In this document: positions 42,732 through 51,547 of the stretch, in pieces
Numbering within the stretch: the stretch's first letter is position 1
Layout of the letters: each line of letters begins with the position of its first letter
Origin: JAUWTJ01 sp965603015
Lineage (GTDB): Bacteria; Pseudomonadota; Alphaproteobacteria; M2410
Assembly (NCBI GenBank): GCA_965603015.1
Contig: CBFDBJ010000009.1
Location: 1 to 64,000, forward strand
Length of the DNA: 64,000 nucleotides
Direction of reading: 5' to 3'
The notes under the pieces: model-generated
Database searches by the model: none
What the model saw: only the letters and a program-made list of their open reading frames with translations
What the model was told of the DNA's origin: nothing
Position numbers and translations under genes: made by a program

Positions 42732-43661
42732 ATGACCACACAAGACCTTATCCTCGGCACTGTCCAGCTCGGCATCCCCTATGGAATTGCCAATCAAGGC
42801 GGCATGCCGCAAGAAGCAGACGCAGTAGCGCTCATTCGCAGCGCGATCGGGGCAGGCATCACCACCTTTGACACCGCCCGCGCTTATGGCGAGAGCGAGG
42901 CCCGCATCGGCAAGGCTGTTGCGGACATGGAGTTCAAGGGCACGATCATCACCAAACTGAGGCCGCTCACAGATCTCACCATCAACAGTACGCCCGATGA
43001 AATTGAACAACGCGTGTGCGAGGAGGTCGAAACCTCAAGCCGCTCCCTCGGTCAGAAAACCCTCGATTGCCTGCTGCTGCACCGCGCTGACTACCTGACC
43101 GAGTGGGACGGTAAGCTCTGGCAGGTCTTGCAAGCACTTGTGCGCGACGGCAGGATCAAGCGCATCGGCGCGTCGGCGCAGTCACCCGAAGAGGCAAAAC
43201 TTGCGCTGGAGACACAAGGGGTCAGCCACATTCAACTCCCGCTCAATATGCTCGACTATCGCTGGCGCGAGGCCGGTATTGACCGTCTTCTGGAGGCAAG
43301 ACCCGACATCACGGTCCACGCCCGAAGCCTCTATCTTCAAGGATTGCTCAGCGCCGGCGATGCCTCACTGTTCCCGAATATCGAAGGCGTGGACGCCGCA
43401 GCGATCATTGAAGCTTTGTCGAAATGCAGGGCGGAACTCGGCCGCTCGTCTCTTGCCGATCTGTGCATTTCCTGGGCCCGCTCGCTGGGATGGGTCAATG
43501 GCCTCGTTATCGGCATGGAGACCGAACAACAACTGCAGGACAATGTTGAACTCTTTAGCGCCAGCGTTTTGACACAGGACGAGCGCAGCTACGTTGAAAC
43601 AGCGCTGCCCAGAGTTCCCGAAGCACTGCTTAATCCGGCCCTGTGGCCCAACAATTCTTGA
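42732..43661 (+). CDS. Aldo/keto reductase
   Basis: A 309-residue NAD(P)H-dependent TIM-barrel oxidoreductase. The catalytic tetrad is seen as Asp and Tyr in FDTARAYGESEARIG, Lys in ITKLRPL, and His in LLLHRADYL. The start LGTVQLGIPYGIANQGG is the style of AKRs that act in sugar or polysaccharide routes. The ATG is at 42732. The SDR gene follows 12 bp later. The pairing of an AKR like this with an SDR resembling glycan-gene enzymes suggests a shared sugar-related job, but no glycosyltransferase genes are near (inference). Confidence 0.85.
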   Translation: MTTQDLILGTVQLGIPYGIANQGGMPQEADAVALIRSAIGAGITTFDTARAYGESEARIGKAVADMEFKGTIITKLRPLTDLTINSTPDEIEQRVCEEVETSSRSLGQKTLDCLLLHRADYLTEWDGKLWQVLQALVRDGRIKRIGASAQSPEEAKLALETQGVSHIQLPLNMLDYRWREAGIDRLLEARPDITVHARSLYLQGLLSAGDASLFPNIEGVDAAAIIEALSKCRAELGRSSLADLCISWARSLGWVNGLVIGMETEQQLQDNVELFSASVLTQDERSYVETALPRVPEALLNPALWPNNS

Positions 43662-43673
43662 GGAGATCTTCCG

Positions 43674-44483
43674 ATGACAAATCAGATAGAGAAAAAAGGA
43701 TCGGAAGTCTTTCGCCTCGACGGAAGGCGCGCCTTCATCAGTGGTGCCGCTGGCCATCTCGGCGCGGCAATGGCACGAGGGCTTGGTGAAGCCGGCGCAC
43801 ATGTCATTTTAAATGGTCGCGACGCAGGCAAGCTTGAAGTCTTTGCAAGCGCACTTCAAGTCGAAGGCATATCGGCCGAAACCGCCGCCTTTGATATCAT
43901 GGACACGGAGGCCATCAAGCAGACCTTCGGCGCCATGGAGCGTCTCGATATTATCGTCAACAATGCCTACACCGGCAGGCCCGGCGCACTCGACACCGCC
44001 ACCGGTGAGGATTTCGACGTGGCCTTCAAGTCCTCGGTCACCGCTTCTTTTGAAATCACCCGCGCTGCGATCCCTGCCCTGGAACGCGCGGTTGCTGACG
44101 TGGGCCACGCCAGTGTCATCAACATCTCGACAATGTATGGCCAGGTCTCGCCCGACCCCGGCCTCTACGGCGCATCAGGTCTGAATTCGCCGCCCTTCTA
44201 TGGCCCGGCAAAGGCCGGCGTTACCCAACTCACCCGGTATCTCGCCGCCCATCTTGCTGACAAAAAAATCCGCGTCAATTCGATCAGCCCCGGCCCGTTT
44301 CCAAACCCGGGCATACAGGCAGCCAAGCCGGACTTCATCGCCCGCCTCGCAGCGAAAACCCCGCTCGGCCGCATCGCCCAGCCGGATGAAATGAAAGGCG
44401 CGGTGATTTTTCTGGCCTCCGACGCCTCGACCTTTGTGACGGGAATAAATCTGCCGGTGGATGGCGGCTGGACGGCCTGGTAG
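43674..44483 (+). CDS. SDR-family oxidoreductase
   Basis: A 269-residue short-chain dehydrogenase. Cofactor run FISGAAGHLGAAMARGL, NNAYTG core, Ser in INISTMYG, and the catalytic YGPAKAG (YxxxK). The ending GINLPVDGGWTAW is typical. The DPGLYGASGLNSPPFYGPAKAG insert is similar to SDRs found in flagellin-glycosylation and nonulosonate gene sets from memory. GAGGAGA lies before the ATG. It is co-directional with the AKR gene, 12 bp apart. Confidence 0.88.
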   Translation: MTNQIEKKGSEVFRLDGRRAFISGAAGHLGAAMARGLGEAGAHVILNGRDAGKLEVFASALQVEGISAETAAFDIMDTEAIKQTFGAMERLDIIVNNAYTGRPGALDTATGEDFDVAFKSSVTASFEITRAAIPALERAVADVGHASVINISTMYGQVSPDPGLYGASGLNSPPFYGPAKAGVTQLTRYLAAHLADKKIRVNSISPGPFPNPGIQAAKPDFIARLAAKTPLGRIAQPDEMKGAVIFLASDASTFVTGINLPVDGGWTAW

Positions 44484-44525
44484 AGTACTGCAGAAGCGCC
44501 GGCTCCAGCCCGTTCAGTTTGCGTT

Positions 44526-44945
44526 CTAACCCACACTCGCCGAACGCGCCGTATTGGCACTCACCATCGCACGGCGGAACTCGAGAGGATTTCTGATCGT
44601 GGGAAGGTCAACCTCGCCGATCCCGGACCCACGAATATGGAGTCTGCCGAAATTCAGAACTCGCCCCCAGAACCCTTGTGTGAGATTAACGCCCTCAATC
44701 CGCTGGGTTGAAAACTCATCAGTCTGACGGCTGATAAACCCGCGCTTGAAAACAAACCGACGATTGGTAACGGCGACTTCGGTTGTAACTTCATACGCCA
44801 GACGGCGAATAAACATCACAATGCCAATGACCGCCCAGCCCAGGAACACAAGCCACATAAGCGAGACGACCATGTAGGTCCAATGGAACTTCGCGACGGC
44901 CAGAATTTCTTCATCCGCCGCCAGAGTGCGTTCAACATAAAGCAT
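44526..44945 (-). CDS. PH-domain membrane protein (bacterial PH_2, YdbS-like)
   Basis: A 139-residue protein with two nearby membrane spans (FHWTYMVVSLMWLVFLGWAVIGIVMFI) and a bacterial pleckstrin-homology domain: EVAVTNRRFVFKRGFISRQTDEFSTQRIEGVNLTQGFWGRVLNFGRLHIRG. The IE-x-V-x-x-x-QG-x-x-GR-x-x-x-FG run is the family signature. Function is unclear; some relate to membrane stress. Single gene converging on the SDR gene. Confidence 0.82.
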   Translation of the reverse strand: MLYVERTLAADEEILAVAKFHWTYMVVSLMWLVFLGWAVIGIVMFIRRLAYEVTTEVAVTNRRFVFKRGFISRQTDEFSTQRIEGVNLTQGFWGRVLNFGRLHIRGSGIGEVDLPTIRNPLEFRRAMVSANTARSASVG

Positions 44946-45292
44946 CCGGACCTCCTTTTGTACGTCTCGTTACTGGTTACAGAATTCGTTCGCTCAAGCC
45001 AGGGGATACCTCTCGTGTCGGTTTCATCACAATTTTACGCTGGAACTTGTCCCACACCCGCTTGAACCCTTCTGACCCCGTCTTCCCTATGTGGGGGACT
45101 ATACTGAATAAACAATATAATTCGCAGGAAAATCACCCCGAACCCGCATCCAGGGTGCGCACAGCCTGTATAACCCGTTGTTTTATCGCGTAAATAATTG
45201 AAACACCCGCACAACCCAAACTATGCGAGAATTGTGTCCTAATTTTGGCCACAATTCAAGGGCGGATATAATCCGTAGACCAATAAAACACA
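44946..45292. other. Intergenic stretch, no gene recognised
   Basis: About 347 bp, AT-richer than its surroundings, between two minus-strand genes. It should carry the promoter of the PH-domain gene. No ORF, hairpin or repeat of note was seen. Confidence 0.4.
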
Positions 45293-46216
45293 TCAAGTGC
45301 TGCGGATCAAATGGGCTTCAAGTCCGCGCCTGAGCAGATCAGGAACCGGCACAGACTTTCGTGTAACGAGGTCAAAGGCAATGTGAACCGAGTTTGCTCT
45401 CGCAAATGGCTCGCCCGTCTCGCCATCGACAATAACGTGGTTCAACACATAGACCTTGTCCATGATCTGCTTCGGCGCAGACAGAACCTTGATCGTATCC
45501 CCGAGACGCGGCTGTTTCAGAAAGTCAAAACGATATTCAAGGGCCGCGCCACCAGTCGTTTCCGACCGCTCGTAAATTTCATCGTCAAGACCTTTAGTCA
45601 TCAGGCCAAACAGCATACCGATGCCATCGGAGATATGTCCGATATATTGATCCGGATAAAGACAGCCACCCTTGTCCACCTGATCCGATCTCACCGCAGC
45701 GATGGAAACAGGAAGATGCCCTGTTCGGATAGCCGCGGCTTCATTCATGCCAAACAGCGGATCATCAAGCGAAAGCGTGCGTGGGGTTCCGTAGTCCGGA
45801 ATATCTGTCGCCAGTTCCCCCGCACGCGCCAAAACATCATCGGAAAACGAAATCACCGCTCCGGATTTGATATCTCGCAAGGTGATCTTTGTCACCAGGG
45901 TCGCAGAGACATGCGACGCGGCCAGCGGCAGAACCTCCTGAAAGATTGTGAGCACCCCCCCGGAAATCTCGACGACCCCCGCCTCAATCGACAGGTCCGC
46001 CCCGGCGTGCATCTCACGCAAGAACCGGATGTGCTGCCGTTCCAGAACCAGCTCGGCACCCATGGCCTCTAGTGCCCGCGGGCCGAGCCCGAGCAGGGCG
46101 CCGACATTGACAAGCCCCTGATGCGCCTTACCGAGATAGAACTTGACGTTCATATGGCCCATTTCATCGCATTCCCAGGTGTTGACCGCACCCCGGTAGC
46201 AAAGCTGTCTTGTCAT
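45293..46216 (-). CDS. Tandem hotdog thioesterase-like protein
   Basis: A 307-residue protein of two 4-hydroxybenzoyl-CoA-thioesterase-type hotdog halves. First: VNTWECDEMGHMNVKFYLGKAHQGL (Asp/Glu-Met-Gly-His-Met-Asn pattern) and HIRFLREMHAGADLSIEAGV. Second: YPDQYIGHISDGIG with LEYRFDFLKQPRLGDTIKV and FARANSVHIAFDLVTRK. Such proteins often hydrolyse acyl-CoA. The start is the ATG at 46216, with GAGGA 9 bases upstream. Its start codon is 10 bp downstream of the SDR stop at 46227, so the two genes form an operon. Confidence 0.82.
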   Translation of the reverse strand: MTRQLCYRGAVNTWECDEMGHMNVKFYLGKAHQGLVNVGALLGLGPRALEAMGAELVLERQHIRFLREMHAGADLSIEAGVVEISGGVLTIFQEVLPLAASHVSATLVTKITLRDIKSGAVISFSDDVLARAGELATDIPDYGTPRTLSLDDPLFGMNEAAAIRTGHLPVSIAAVRSDQVDKGGCLYPDQYIGHISDGIGMLFGLMTKGLDDEIYERSETTGGAALEYRFDFLKQPRLGDTIKVLSAPKQIMDKVYVLNHVIVDGETGEPFARANSVHIAFDLVTRKSVPVPDLLRRGLEAHLIRST

Positions 46217-46226
46217 AAAGGCGTCC

Positions 46227-47018
46227 TCACGCGATCTTCGGGGGGACAACGGGCAGCGATGCGGAAAGCCCGCCGCAAACCGGAATGACCTGGCCGTTCA
46301 CATAGGACGCATCGTCGCTCATAAGAAAGAGCGCCGCGCCCGCAATCTCGTCCGGGTTACCATAGCGGCGCAGCGGATTGAGTTGCCCGATCTTGCCTTC
46401 CGAACCCTTCGCCCGTGCAAAGTCAAACACCGGCTTGGTCATGCCGGTCTCGATGAGGCCCGGGCAAATCCCGTTGACGCGCACGCCGGTATTGGAAAGC
46501 TGCCAGGCCGAATGAGCCACGAGATTGATGACGCCCGCCTTGGAGGCGCTGTAGGCCGTGCCGCCTGCGCCAGAACGAAGACCGGCGACGGAAGCCGTGC
46601 ACACGATAGCCCCCTTGCCCTGTCTCGCCATGATCGGGGCGCCGTGTTTGATCGCAAGGAACGGTCCGATGAGATTAACGCGCAGCACTTCCTGAAACAT
46701 TTCAACCGTTGTTTCGGTGAGCGGTGCCGGACCGCCCGAGATCCCGGCATTGGCATAAATCCCGTCGAGACCGCTCCAGGTTTCCACCGTCTTGTCGATC
46801 AGCGCCTTGACACTGTCTTCATCGCCGGCATCGGTGATCTGCGAGAGTGCCGTGCCGCCATCCTTCTCGATGAGGGCCAAAGTTTCAGCAAGGCCGTCTT
46901 CCGCCATATCGGCAATCGCCACCTTCGCGCCTTCAGTCGCAAACCTGATCGCGCTCGCCCGCCCGATTCCGCTCGCCGCACCTGTGACAATGATATTCTT
47001 TCCATCCAGCCGTCCCAT
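46227..47018 (-). CDS. SDR-family oxidoreductase
   Basis: A 263-residue classical short-chain dehydrogenase. NAD-binding TGAASGIGRASAIRFA, the NAG-containing YANAGISGG, the catalytic AYSASKAG run (YxxxK), and the ending GQVIPVCGG. The ATG at 47018 has GGAGG in the right place; the upstream ATG at 47030 is part of that ribosome site. It is in one operon with the following hotdog gene (10 bp gap). Substrate unknown. Confidence 0.88.
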   Translation of the reverse strand: MGRLDGKNIIVTGAASGIGRASAIRFATEGAKVAIADMAEDGLAETLALIEKDGGTALSQITDAGDEDSVKALIDKTVETWSGLDGIYANAGISGGPAPLTETTVEMFQEVLRVNLIGPFLAIKHGAPIMARQGKGAIVCTASVAGLRSGAGGTAYSASKAGVINLVAHSAWQLSNTGVRVNGICPGLIETGMTKPVFDFARAKGSEGKIGQLNPLRRYGNPDEIAGAALFLMSDDASYVNGQVIPVCGGLSASLPVVPPKIA

Positions 47019-47093
47019 GGCGTCCTCCATTTTGTTGTTGTTTGGGATGGAGACTAGCCAGATGACGCCAGCGCGGCAAGCGGTGAAACCGGT

Positions 47094-47708
47094 CTATTCG
47101 GCGCCGGACAGCTCACCATAAGGCGGCTCAGGGTGATACTCCATATAACGCTGGGTCGTGCGAGCATGATCAGGATCCCATATTTCGCCGACAAGCCAGA
47201 GCGCCATATCGATACCGGCAGACACACCCGCCGCAGTGACAACATTGCCGTCAATCACAAACCGCTGGTCATCAAGCACTTCGGCCGCCTTGCCATGCTC
47301 ACGCAGGCCTTCAACAAATCCCCAATGGGTTGTCACTCTTTTTCCCGCAGCCGGACCCGCTTCTGCGAGCAGATAGGCGCCCGTGCACACGCTGGTCACC
47401 CATGTGAGGCGAGGCGCGCGCTCCGCAATCCATGCCATAAGGCGTTTGTTTTCAACTTCCACTCGCGTCCCCTGCCCGCCGGGCACCAGCAACACATCGA
47501 AGTCCGGAGCATTGTCGATTGAGTAATCCGGTAGAACGCGCATACCCTTGGCACAGCGCACCGGCTCCAGCGTCTCGGCAATCACAAAAACTTCGCCCTC
47601 CGGAAGCTTGCCATTGTTGCGCACCATGGCAGAAACCGTAAAGACCTCCCAGGGCCCGACAAAATCAAGTTCTTCCGCATCAGGGAAAACCAGAACTCCA
47701 AACTTCAT
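47094..47708 (-). CDS. DJ-1/PfpI-family protein (isonitrile hydratase-like)
   Basis: A 204-residue protein with the class I glutamine-amidotransferase-like fold. Starts MKFGVLVFPDAEELDFVGPWEVF; the nucleophile elbow is TSVCTGAYLLAEAG with the reactive Cys, followed by VTTHW. This pattern is close to isonitrile hydratase (InhA) and to the sensor half of GlxA regulators. It overlaps the end of the following GlxA-type regulator by 4 bases (ATGA), so both are one transcript, and the regulator gene precedes it. GAGGAGAGA precedes the ATG. Confidence 0.82.
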   Translation of the reverse strand: MKFGVLVFPDAEELDFVGPWEVFTVSAMVRNNGKLPEGEVFVIAETLEPVRCAKGMRVLPDYSIDNAPDFDVLLVPGGQGTRVEVENKRLMAWIAERAPRLTWVTSVCTGAYLLAEAGPAAGKRVTTHWGFVEGLREHGKAAEVLDDQRFVIDGNVVTAAGVSAGIDMALWLVGEIWDPDHARTTQRYMEYHPEPPYGELSGAE

Positions 47709-48733
47709 GACACTCTCTCCTCTTTCAGATGACGGTGTGAACCGGGGGTATGAAACCTTTCTCGGTATTGCGCAGGCGCAACGCCCAGCTTTCTTTGAAA
47801 CGTCCGACGCATGCGCTCGGCAGATCCAAAACCACATTCATTGGCTATAACCTCAACGGGTTTCTTCGTCGCCTCGAGCCGCTGGCGCGCCGATTCCAGC
47901 CTGATGGCTTCGACGAACCTGGCCGGAGTCGTGCCTGCCGTCTCCCGGAAGTGCCTGAGGAACGTTCGCTCCGACATGGCGGCAACCGCGCTGAGCCGCG
48001 GTACGCTGCAATCTTCGCCCGGATGCTCGGTCACGAAACTCATCGCCCTGCCAATTGGCCCATCGTTCGAAGCTGCTGTGAGGTGACTGGAAAACTGGCT
48101 CTGACCGCCCGGGCGCATCATGAAAATCACATTCTTGCGCGCCACCTCCATCGCAATGTCCGCCCCCAGATCATCGGCAATAAGCGCCAGTGCCAGGTCC
48201 ATCCCCGCAGTCACGCCCGCCGAAGTCCAGACATGACCGTCGCGCACATAGATCGCATCTTCATCAAGATCAATGTCGGGATAGAGCTTCCTGAACCAGG
48301 CAACAGCGGCCCAGTGCGTCGTCGCCCGCCGCCCGTCGAGAAGCCCCGTCTCGGCAAGAAGAAAGGCGCCGGAGCAAATTGAAACCACGCGGCGTGCCGC
48401 CTTCGCATGACGTTTGATTGAGGACAAAAGCGTCTTGTCTTTCAGAACATTCAACGTGCCATCGCCACCGGAAACGATCAGCGTGTCAACCGTTTTGTAC
48501 GTCTCGGCGTAACTGCCCTCTGCCACCAGACAAAGACCGCCAGTGGTTTTGAACGGCCCCTTCTGTTCGGCAATGAGCGTGATGTCATAGGGCGGCGGGC
48601 CATCATACCCCTGCCGCTTTGCCAGCACATTGGCTGCCGCAAACATTTCCAGCGGACCTGCAATATCCAGGATCTGGGCATCCTCATAGCCGATCATCAG
48701 GATCGTGCGTGTCTGGTCATGTCCAACTTTCAT
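47705..48733 (-). CDS. GlxA-family transcription regulator (DJ-1 domain plus AraC HTH)
   Basis: A 342-residue protein with an N-terminal DJ-1/PfpI-like domain (MIGYEDAQILDIAGPLEMFAAANVL, ICSGAFLLAETG) and a C-terminal AraC-type DNA-binding domain (LSAVAAMSERTFLRHFRETAGTTPARFVEAIRLESARQRLE, then the IANECGFGSAERMRRTFQRKLGV second helix-turn-helix). Such GlxA-type regulators sense small molecules with the DJ-1 domain. Start taken at the ATG at 48733; a longer frame from 48838 lacks support. It shares an operon with the separate DJ-1 protein and is divergent from the TetR gene. Confidence 0.85.
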   Translation of the reverse strand: MKVGHDQTRTILMIGYEDAQILDIAGPLEMFAAANVLAKRQGYDGPPPYDITLIAEQKGPFKTTGGLCLVAEGSYAETYKTVDTLIVSGGDGTLNVLKDKTLLSSIKRHAKAARRVVSICSGAFLLAETGLLDGRRATTHWAAVAWFRKLYPDIDLDEDAIYVRDGHVWTSAGVTAGMDLALALIADDLGADIAMEVARKNVIFMMRPGGQSQFSSHLTAASNDGPIGRAMSFVTEHPGEDCSVPRLSAVAAMSERTFLRHFRETAGTTPARFVEAIRLESARQRLEATKKPVEVIANECGFGSAERMRRTFQRKLGVAPAQYRERFHTPGSHRHLKEERVS

Positions 48734-48851
48734 GGCGTTCAGACTAGCCTGGACAGGAGGTGGCGAAAATGACAAAGACCCCACTAAATACGCCACACTG
48801 TTCGTGATCACTGTCACTTGACTGAACCGTTCATTCATTTATTAGTGTCAC

Positions 48852-49550
48852 ATGGCCAGAACAAGAAATCAGAAACAGCGCATTGCCGACCTTTTCGCAG
48901 CCGGAACGACCGTATTCCGCCGAAAGGGCTTCAAGCGCACCCAAATGTCAGACATCGCCGCGGAGATGAACTGTTCCACCGGCACCCTTTACAACTATGT
49001 GGACAGTAAGGAAGCGCTTTTTGAGCACGCCATCGTTGCCGGTTTCACGCAGACCCTGCCGGACAGCGAGACGCTGCCCCTCGGCTTCCCCGAACCAACT
49101 GCAGTCGAGGTCATTGCCCGCCGGTCAAAGCAGATCGCTGAAGGGTCCGCACTCGAACTGGCCAACCAAAGGCAGGAGGTGAAAAATCCCGCCGAGGAAG
49201 TTACGCTCGTCGTCACAGCCTTCTTTGTTTTTTTCTCCGATTACCATCCGGTGCTGGACATGATCGAGGCTTCTCATCTCGATTATCCCGACGTCGCCAC
49301 CGCCTATCTCGAGGCACGCAGGGATCTTGTCTTCGAGCCCTGGAGGCGCTGGGTCGTGCGACGACAGGAACAAGGCCTCTTCCGGCAGGACATCGACCCG
49401 CTGTGGGTCACACGCTACCTGATCGAAATACTGGCGTGGGCCGGCTGGAAAGCCCGCGACTGCGGCGAACCATACGATGAAGACGAGGCGCGAGATGCCA
49501 TTGTCAAACTGGCACTGTCATCACTCCTGAGAGATGAGGATCGACCATGA
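48852..49550 (+). CDS. TetR-family transcription regulator
   Basis: A 232-residue regulator. The N-terminal helix-turn-helix is IADLFAAGTTVFRRKGFKRTQMSDIAAEMNCSTGTLYNYVDSKEALFEHAI, standard for TetR. The C-terminal ligand-binding part is mostly helical with an FVFFSDYHPVLDMIEASH run. The stop overlaps the PQQ dehydrogenase start by 4 bases (ATGA), so it is probably an autoregulator controlling the same operon in response to a substrate. The ATG stands next to a weak site (GTGTCAC, no clear Shine-Dalgarno). Confidence 0.88.
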   Translation: MARTRNQKQRIADLFAAGTTVFRRKGFKRTQMSDIAAEMNCSTGTLYNYVDSKEALFEHAIVAGFTQTLPDSETLPLGFPEPTAVEVIARRSKQIAEGSALELANQRQEVKNPAEEVTLVVTAFFVFFSDYHPVLDMIEASHLDYPDVATAYLEARRDLVFEPWRRWVVRRQEQGLFRQDIDPLWVTRYLIEILAWAGWKARDCGEPYDEDEARDAIVKLALSSLLRDEDRP

Positions 49551-51544
49551 AGATTACATCGAACCATATCAAACCACTCCTTACAATGACTATTACACTG
49601 GGATTGCTGTCCTGTGACAGCTGGAAAGACCCCGGCAATCCCTCCGACGAAGCAGCAGCGCGGCAAGCCTCCTCATGGCCTGGTTATAGCGGCGAGGGTG
49701 GACGCAAATATTCCGGTGCCGACCAGATTACTCCGGAAAATATCGCCGCCCTGAAACCCGTCTGGACCTACCACACCGGCGATATCTCTACGGGCCGTCC
49801 TGACTATGGCAGCACCAGCGCCTTTGAAGCCACGCCCCTGCTGGTCGACGGCATGCTCTATGTCTGCTCGCCGTTCAACAAGGTCACAGCCCTCGACCCG
49901 GCGACCGGCAACGCGCTCTGGTCCTTTGACCCGAAGATCAATCTAAAAGGCAACTATTCCAATCAGATGGTCTGTCGCGGTGTCAGCCACTGGGAAGACG
50001 CGGACGAGACCGCTGGCGGCATATGCAGCAAACGCGTCTTTACCTCCACCCTTGATACTAGGCTCATTGCCCTTGACGCCCTGACCGGCGAGCGATGTCA
50101 GGCCTTCGGTACCAATGGAGAGGTGGATCTGTCATCCGGCGTCGGCACGATCCGTTATCCGGGCGAATATTCCCACACCTCCCCGCCGGCCGTTATCGCC
50201 GACAAGGTGATCGTCGGCGGCGCTATTGGCGATCATGGCGGGACGCAGGTGCCAAGCGGCGTGGTACGTGCCTACAACGCCGTCACCGGCAAACTCGAAT
50301 GGGCCCAGGATATGGCCCCGCCCGACTACGACTATGAGGTTCACGGGCAAAGCGACGCCGGCTATGCGTTGGCCTCCCCCAATGTCTGGGCGCCCATGGC
50401 AATCGATGAGGAGTTGGGCCTCATCTACGCCCCGACAGGCAATCCGTCTCCTGACTATTTTCGTACCGGCACACCAGACATGGACTATTACGGCTCCTCC
50501 CTGGTAGCCCTCGACAAGGATACCGGCAACATCGTCTGGCACTACCAGTTCGTCCACAATGACTTCTGGGATTTTGACACACCGGCGCAGCCTTCTTTCT
50601 TCACCCTGGAGCGCGATGGCAAGAACATCCCGGCGCTGGCCCAGGCCACCAAGATGGGTTTCATCTTCATCCTCGACCGCCGCACTGGCGAGCCCCTATT
50701 CCCGGTTGAGGAACGTCCCGCACCGCAGGAAACCGACGTCGCGCTGGGCCTGTCACCGACCCAGCCCTGGCCGGTCCTGCCAAAACCGGTATCAGACACC
50801 CGGCTTGATCCGAAAAAACCCTTCGGCCTCACATTCTGGGACAGAGGCAAATGCCGCAAGGAACTCGAAAGCCTGCGCTATGATGGCATCTTCACTCCGC
50901 CTTCAACGGACTGGACCTTGATGTTCACCGGCAACGCTGGCGGGATCAACTGGGGCGGCGTTTCAATTGACCCGGAGCGCCAGATCCTCGTCGTCAATTC
51001 CTCCAACCTGGCCTGGAAGGTCCGCCTCATCCCCCGCGCAGATTTCGAAGCAGTGAAGAAGGCCAACTATGGACATGAGATTGGCCCCCAGCGCGGCACT
51101 GATTATGGCGTCTGGCGCGAAATGGTTGGCTCGCCCATTGGCATTCCCTGCAATCCAACACCGTGGGGCATGGTGACAGGTATTGATCTGAAAACCGGCG
51201 AGCAGCTCTGGCAGTCAACCCTCGGAACAACCCGGGACCTTGCCCCCGTCCCCCTCGCTCTGAAGACCGGTACGCCCAATCTCGGTGGACCGCTGACTAC
51301 AAAAGGCGGCCTCACCTTCATTGGTGCTGCGATGGAAAATTACATCCGTGCCTTTGACAACCGGACCGGCGAGGAAATCTGGAAACATCGTCTGCCTGCC
51401 CCGGCGGTGGCCGGCGCCATGTCCTATGTGGCAAAGGGGCTCGACGGCAAGGACCGGCAATATGTCGTGATTGCTGCAGGCGGCTACGGCCGTATGCCAG
51501 GGGACCTGTCTGATACGCTCGTTGCCTTTGCCCTGGAGGAGTAA
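49547..51544 (+). CDS. PQQ-dependent dehydrogenase lipoprotein
   Basis: A 665-residue quinoprotein of the glucose/quinate/shikimate/alcohol dehydrogenase superfamily. Lipobox LLSCDS (Cys24) indicates a lipoprotein. The beta-propeller repeats show LDPATGNALW, LDALTGERCQ, YNAVTGKLEWAQD, LDKDTGNIVWHYQ, LDRRTGEPLFPVEE and IDLKTGEQLWQS. Early ISTGRPDYGSTSAFEATPL resembles the PQQ-pocket region of membrane GDH-type enzymes, but no N-terminal multi-span anchor is present, unlike E. coli Gcd. It oxidises a sugar or alcohol in the periplasm; the exact substrate is not readable. PQQ synthesis genes are not in the window. Confidence 0.9.
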   Translation: MKITSNHIKPLLTMTITLGLLSCDSWKDPGNPSDEAAARQASSWPGYSGEGGRKYSGADQITPENIAALKPVWTYHTGDISTGRPDYGSTSAFEATPLLVDGMLYVCSPFNKVTALDPATGNALWSFDPKINLKGNYSNQMVCRGVSHWEDADETAGGICSKRVFTSTLDTRLIALDALTGERCQAFGTNGEVDLSSGVGTIRYPGEYSHTSPPAVIADKVIVGGAIGDHGGTQVPSGVVRAYNAVTGKLEWAQDMAPPDYDYEVHGQSDAGYALASPNVWAPMAIDEELGLIYAPTGNPSPDYFRTGTPDMDYYGSSLVALDKDTGNIVWHYQFVHNDFWDFDTPAQPSFFTLERDGKNIPALAQATKMGFIFILDRRTGEPLFPVEERPAPQETDVALGLSPTQPWPVLPKPVSDTRLDPKKPFGLTFWDRGKCRKELESLRYDGIFTPPSTDWTLMFTGNAGGINWGGVSIDPERQILVVNSSNLAWKVRLIPRADFEAVKKANYGHEIGPQRGTDYGVWREMVGSPIGIPCNPTPWGMVTGIDLKTGEQLWQSTLGTTRDLAPVPLALKTGTPNLGGPLTTKGGLTFIGAAMENYIRAFDNRTGEEIWKHRLPAPAVAGAMSYVAKGLDGKDRQYVVIAAGGYGRMPGDLSDTLVAFALEE

Positions 51545-51547
51545 ATT

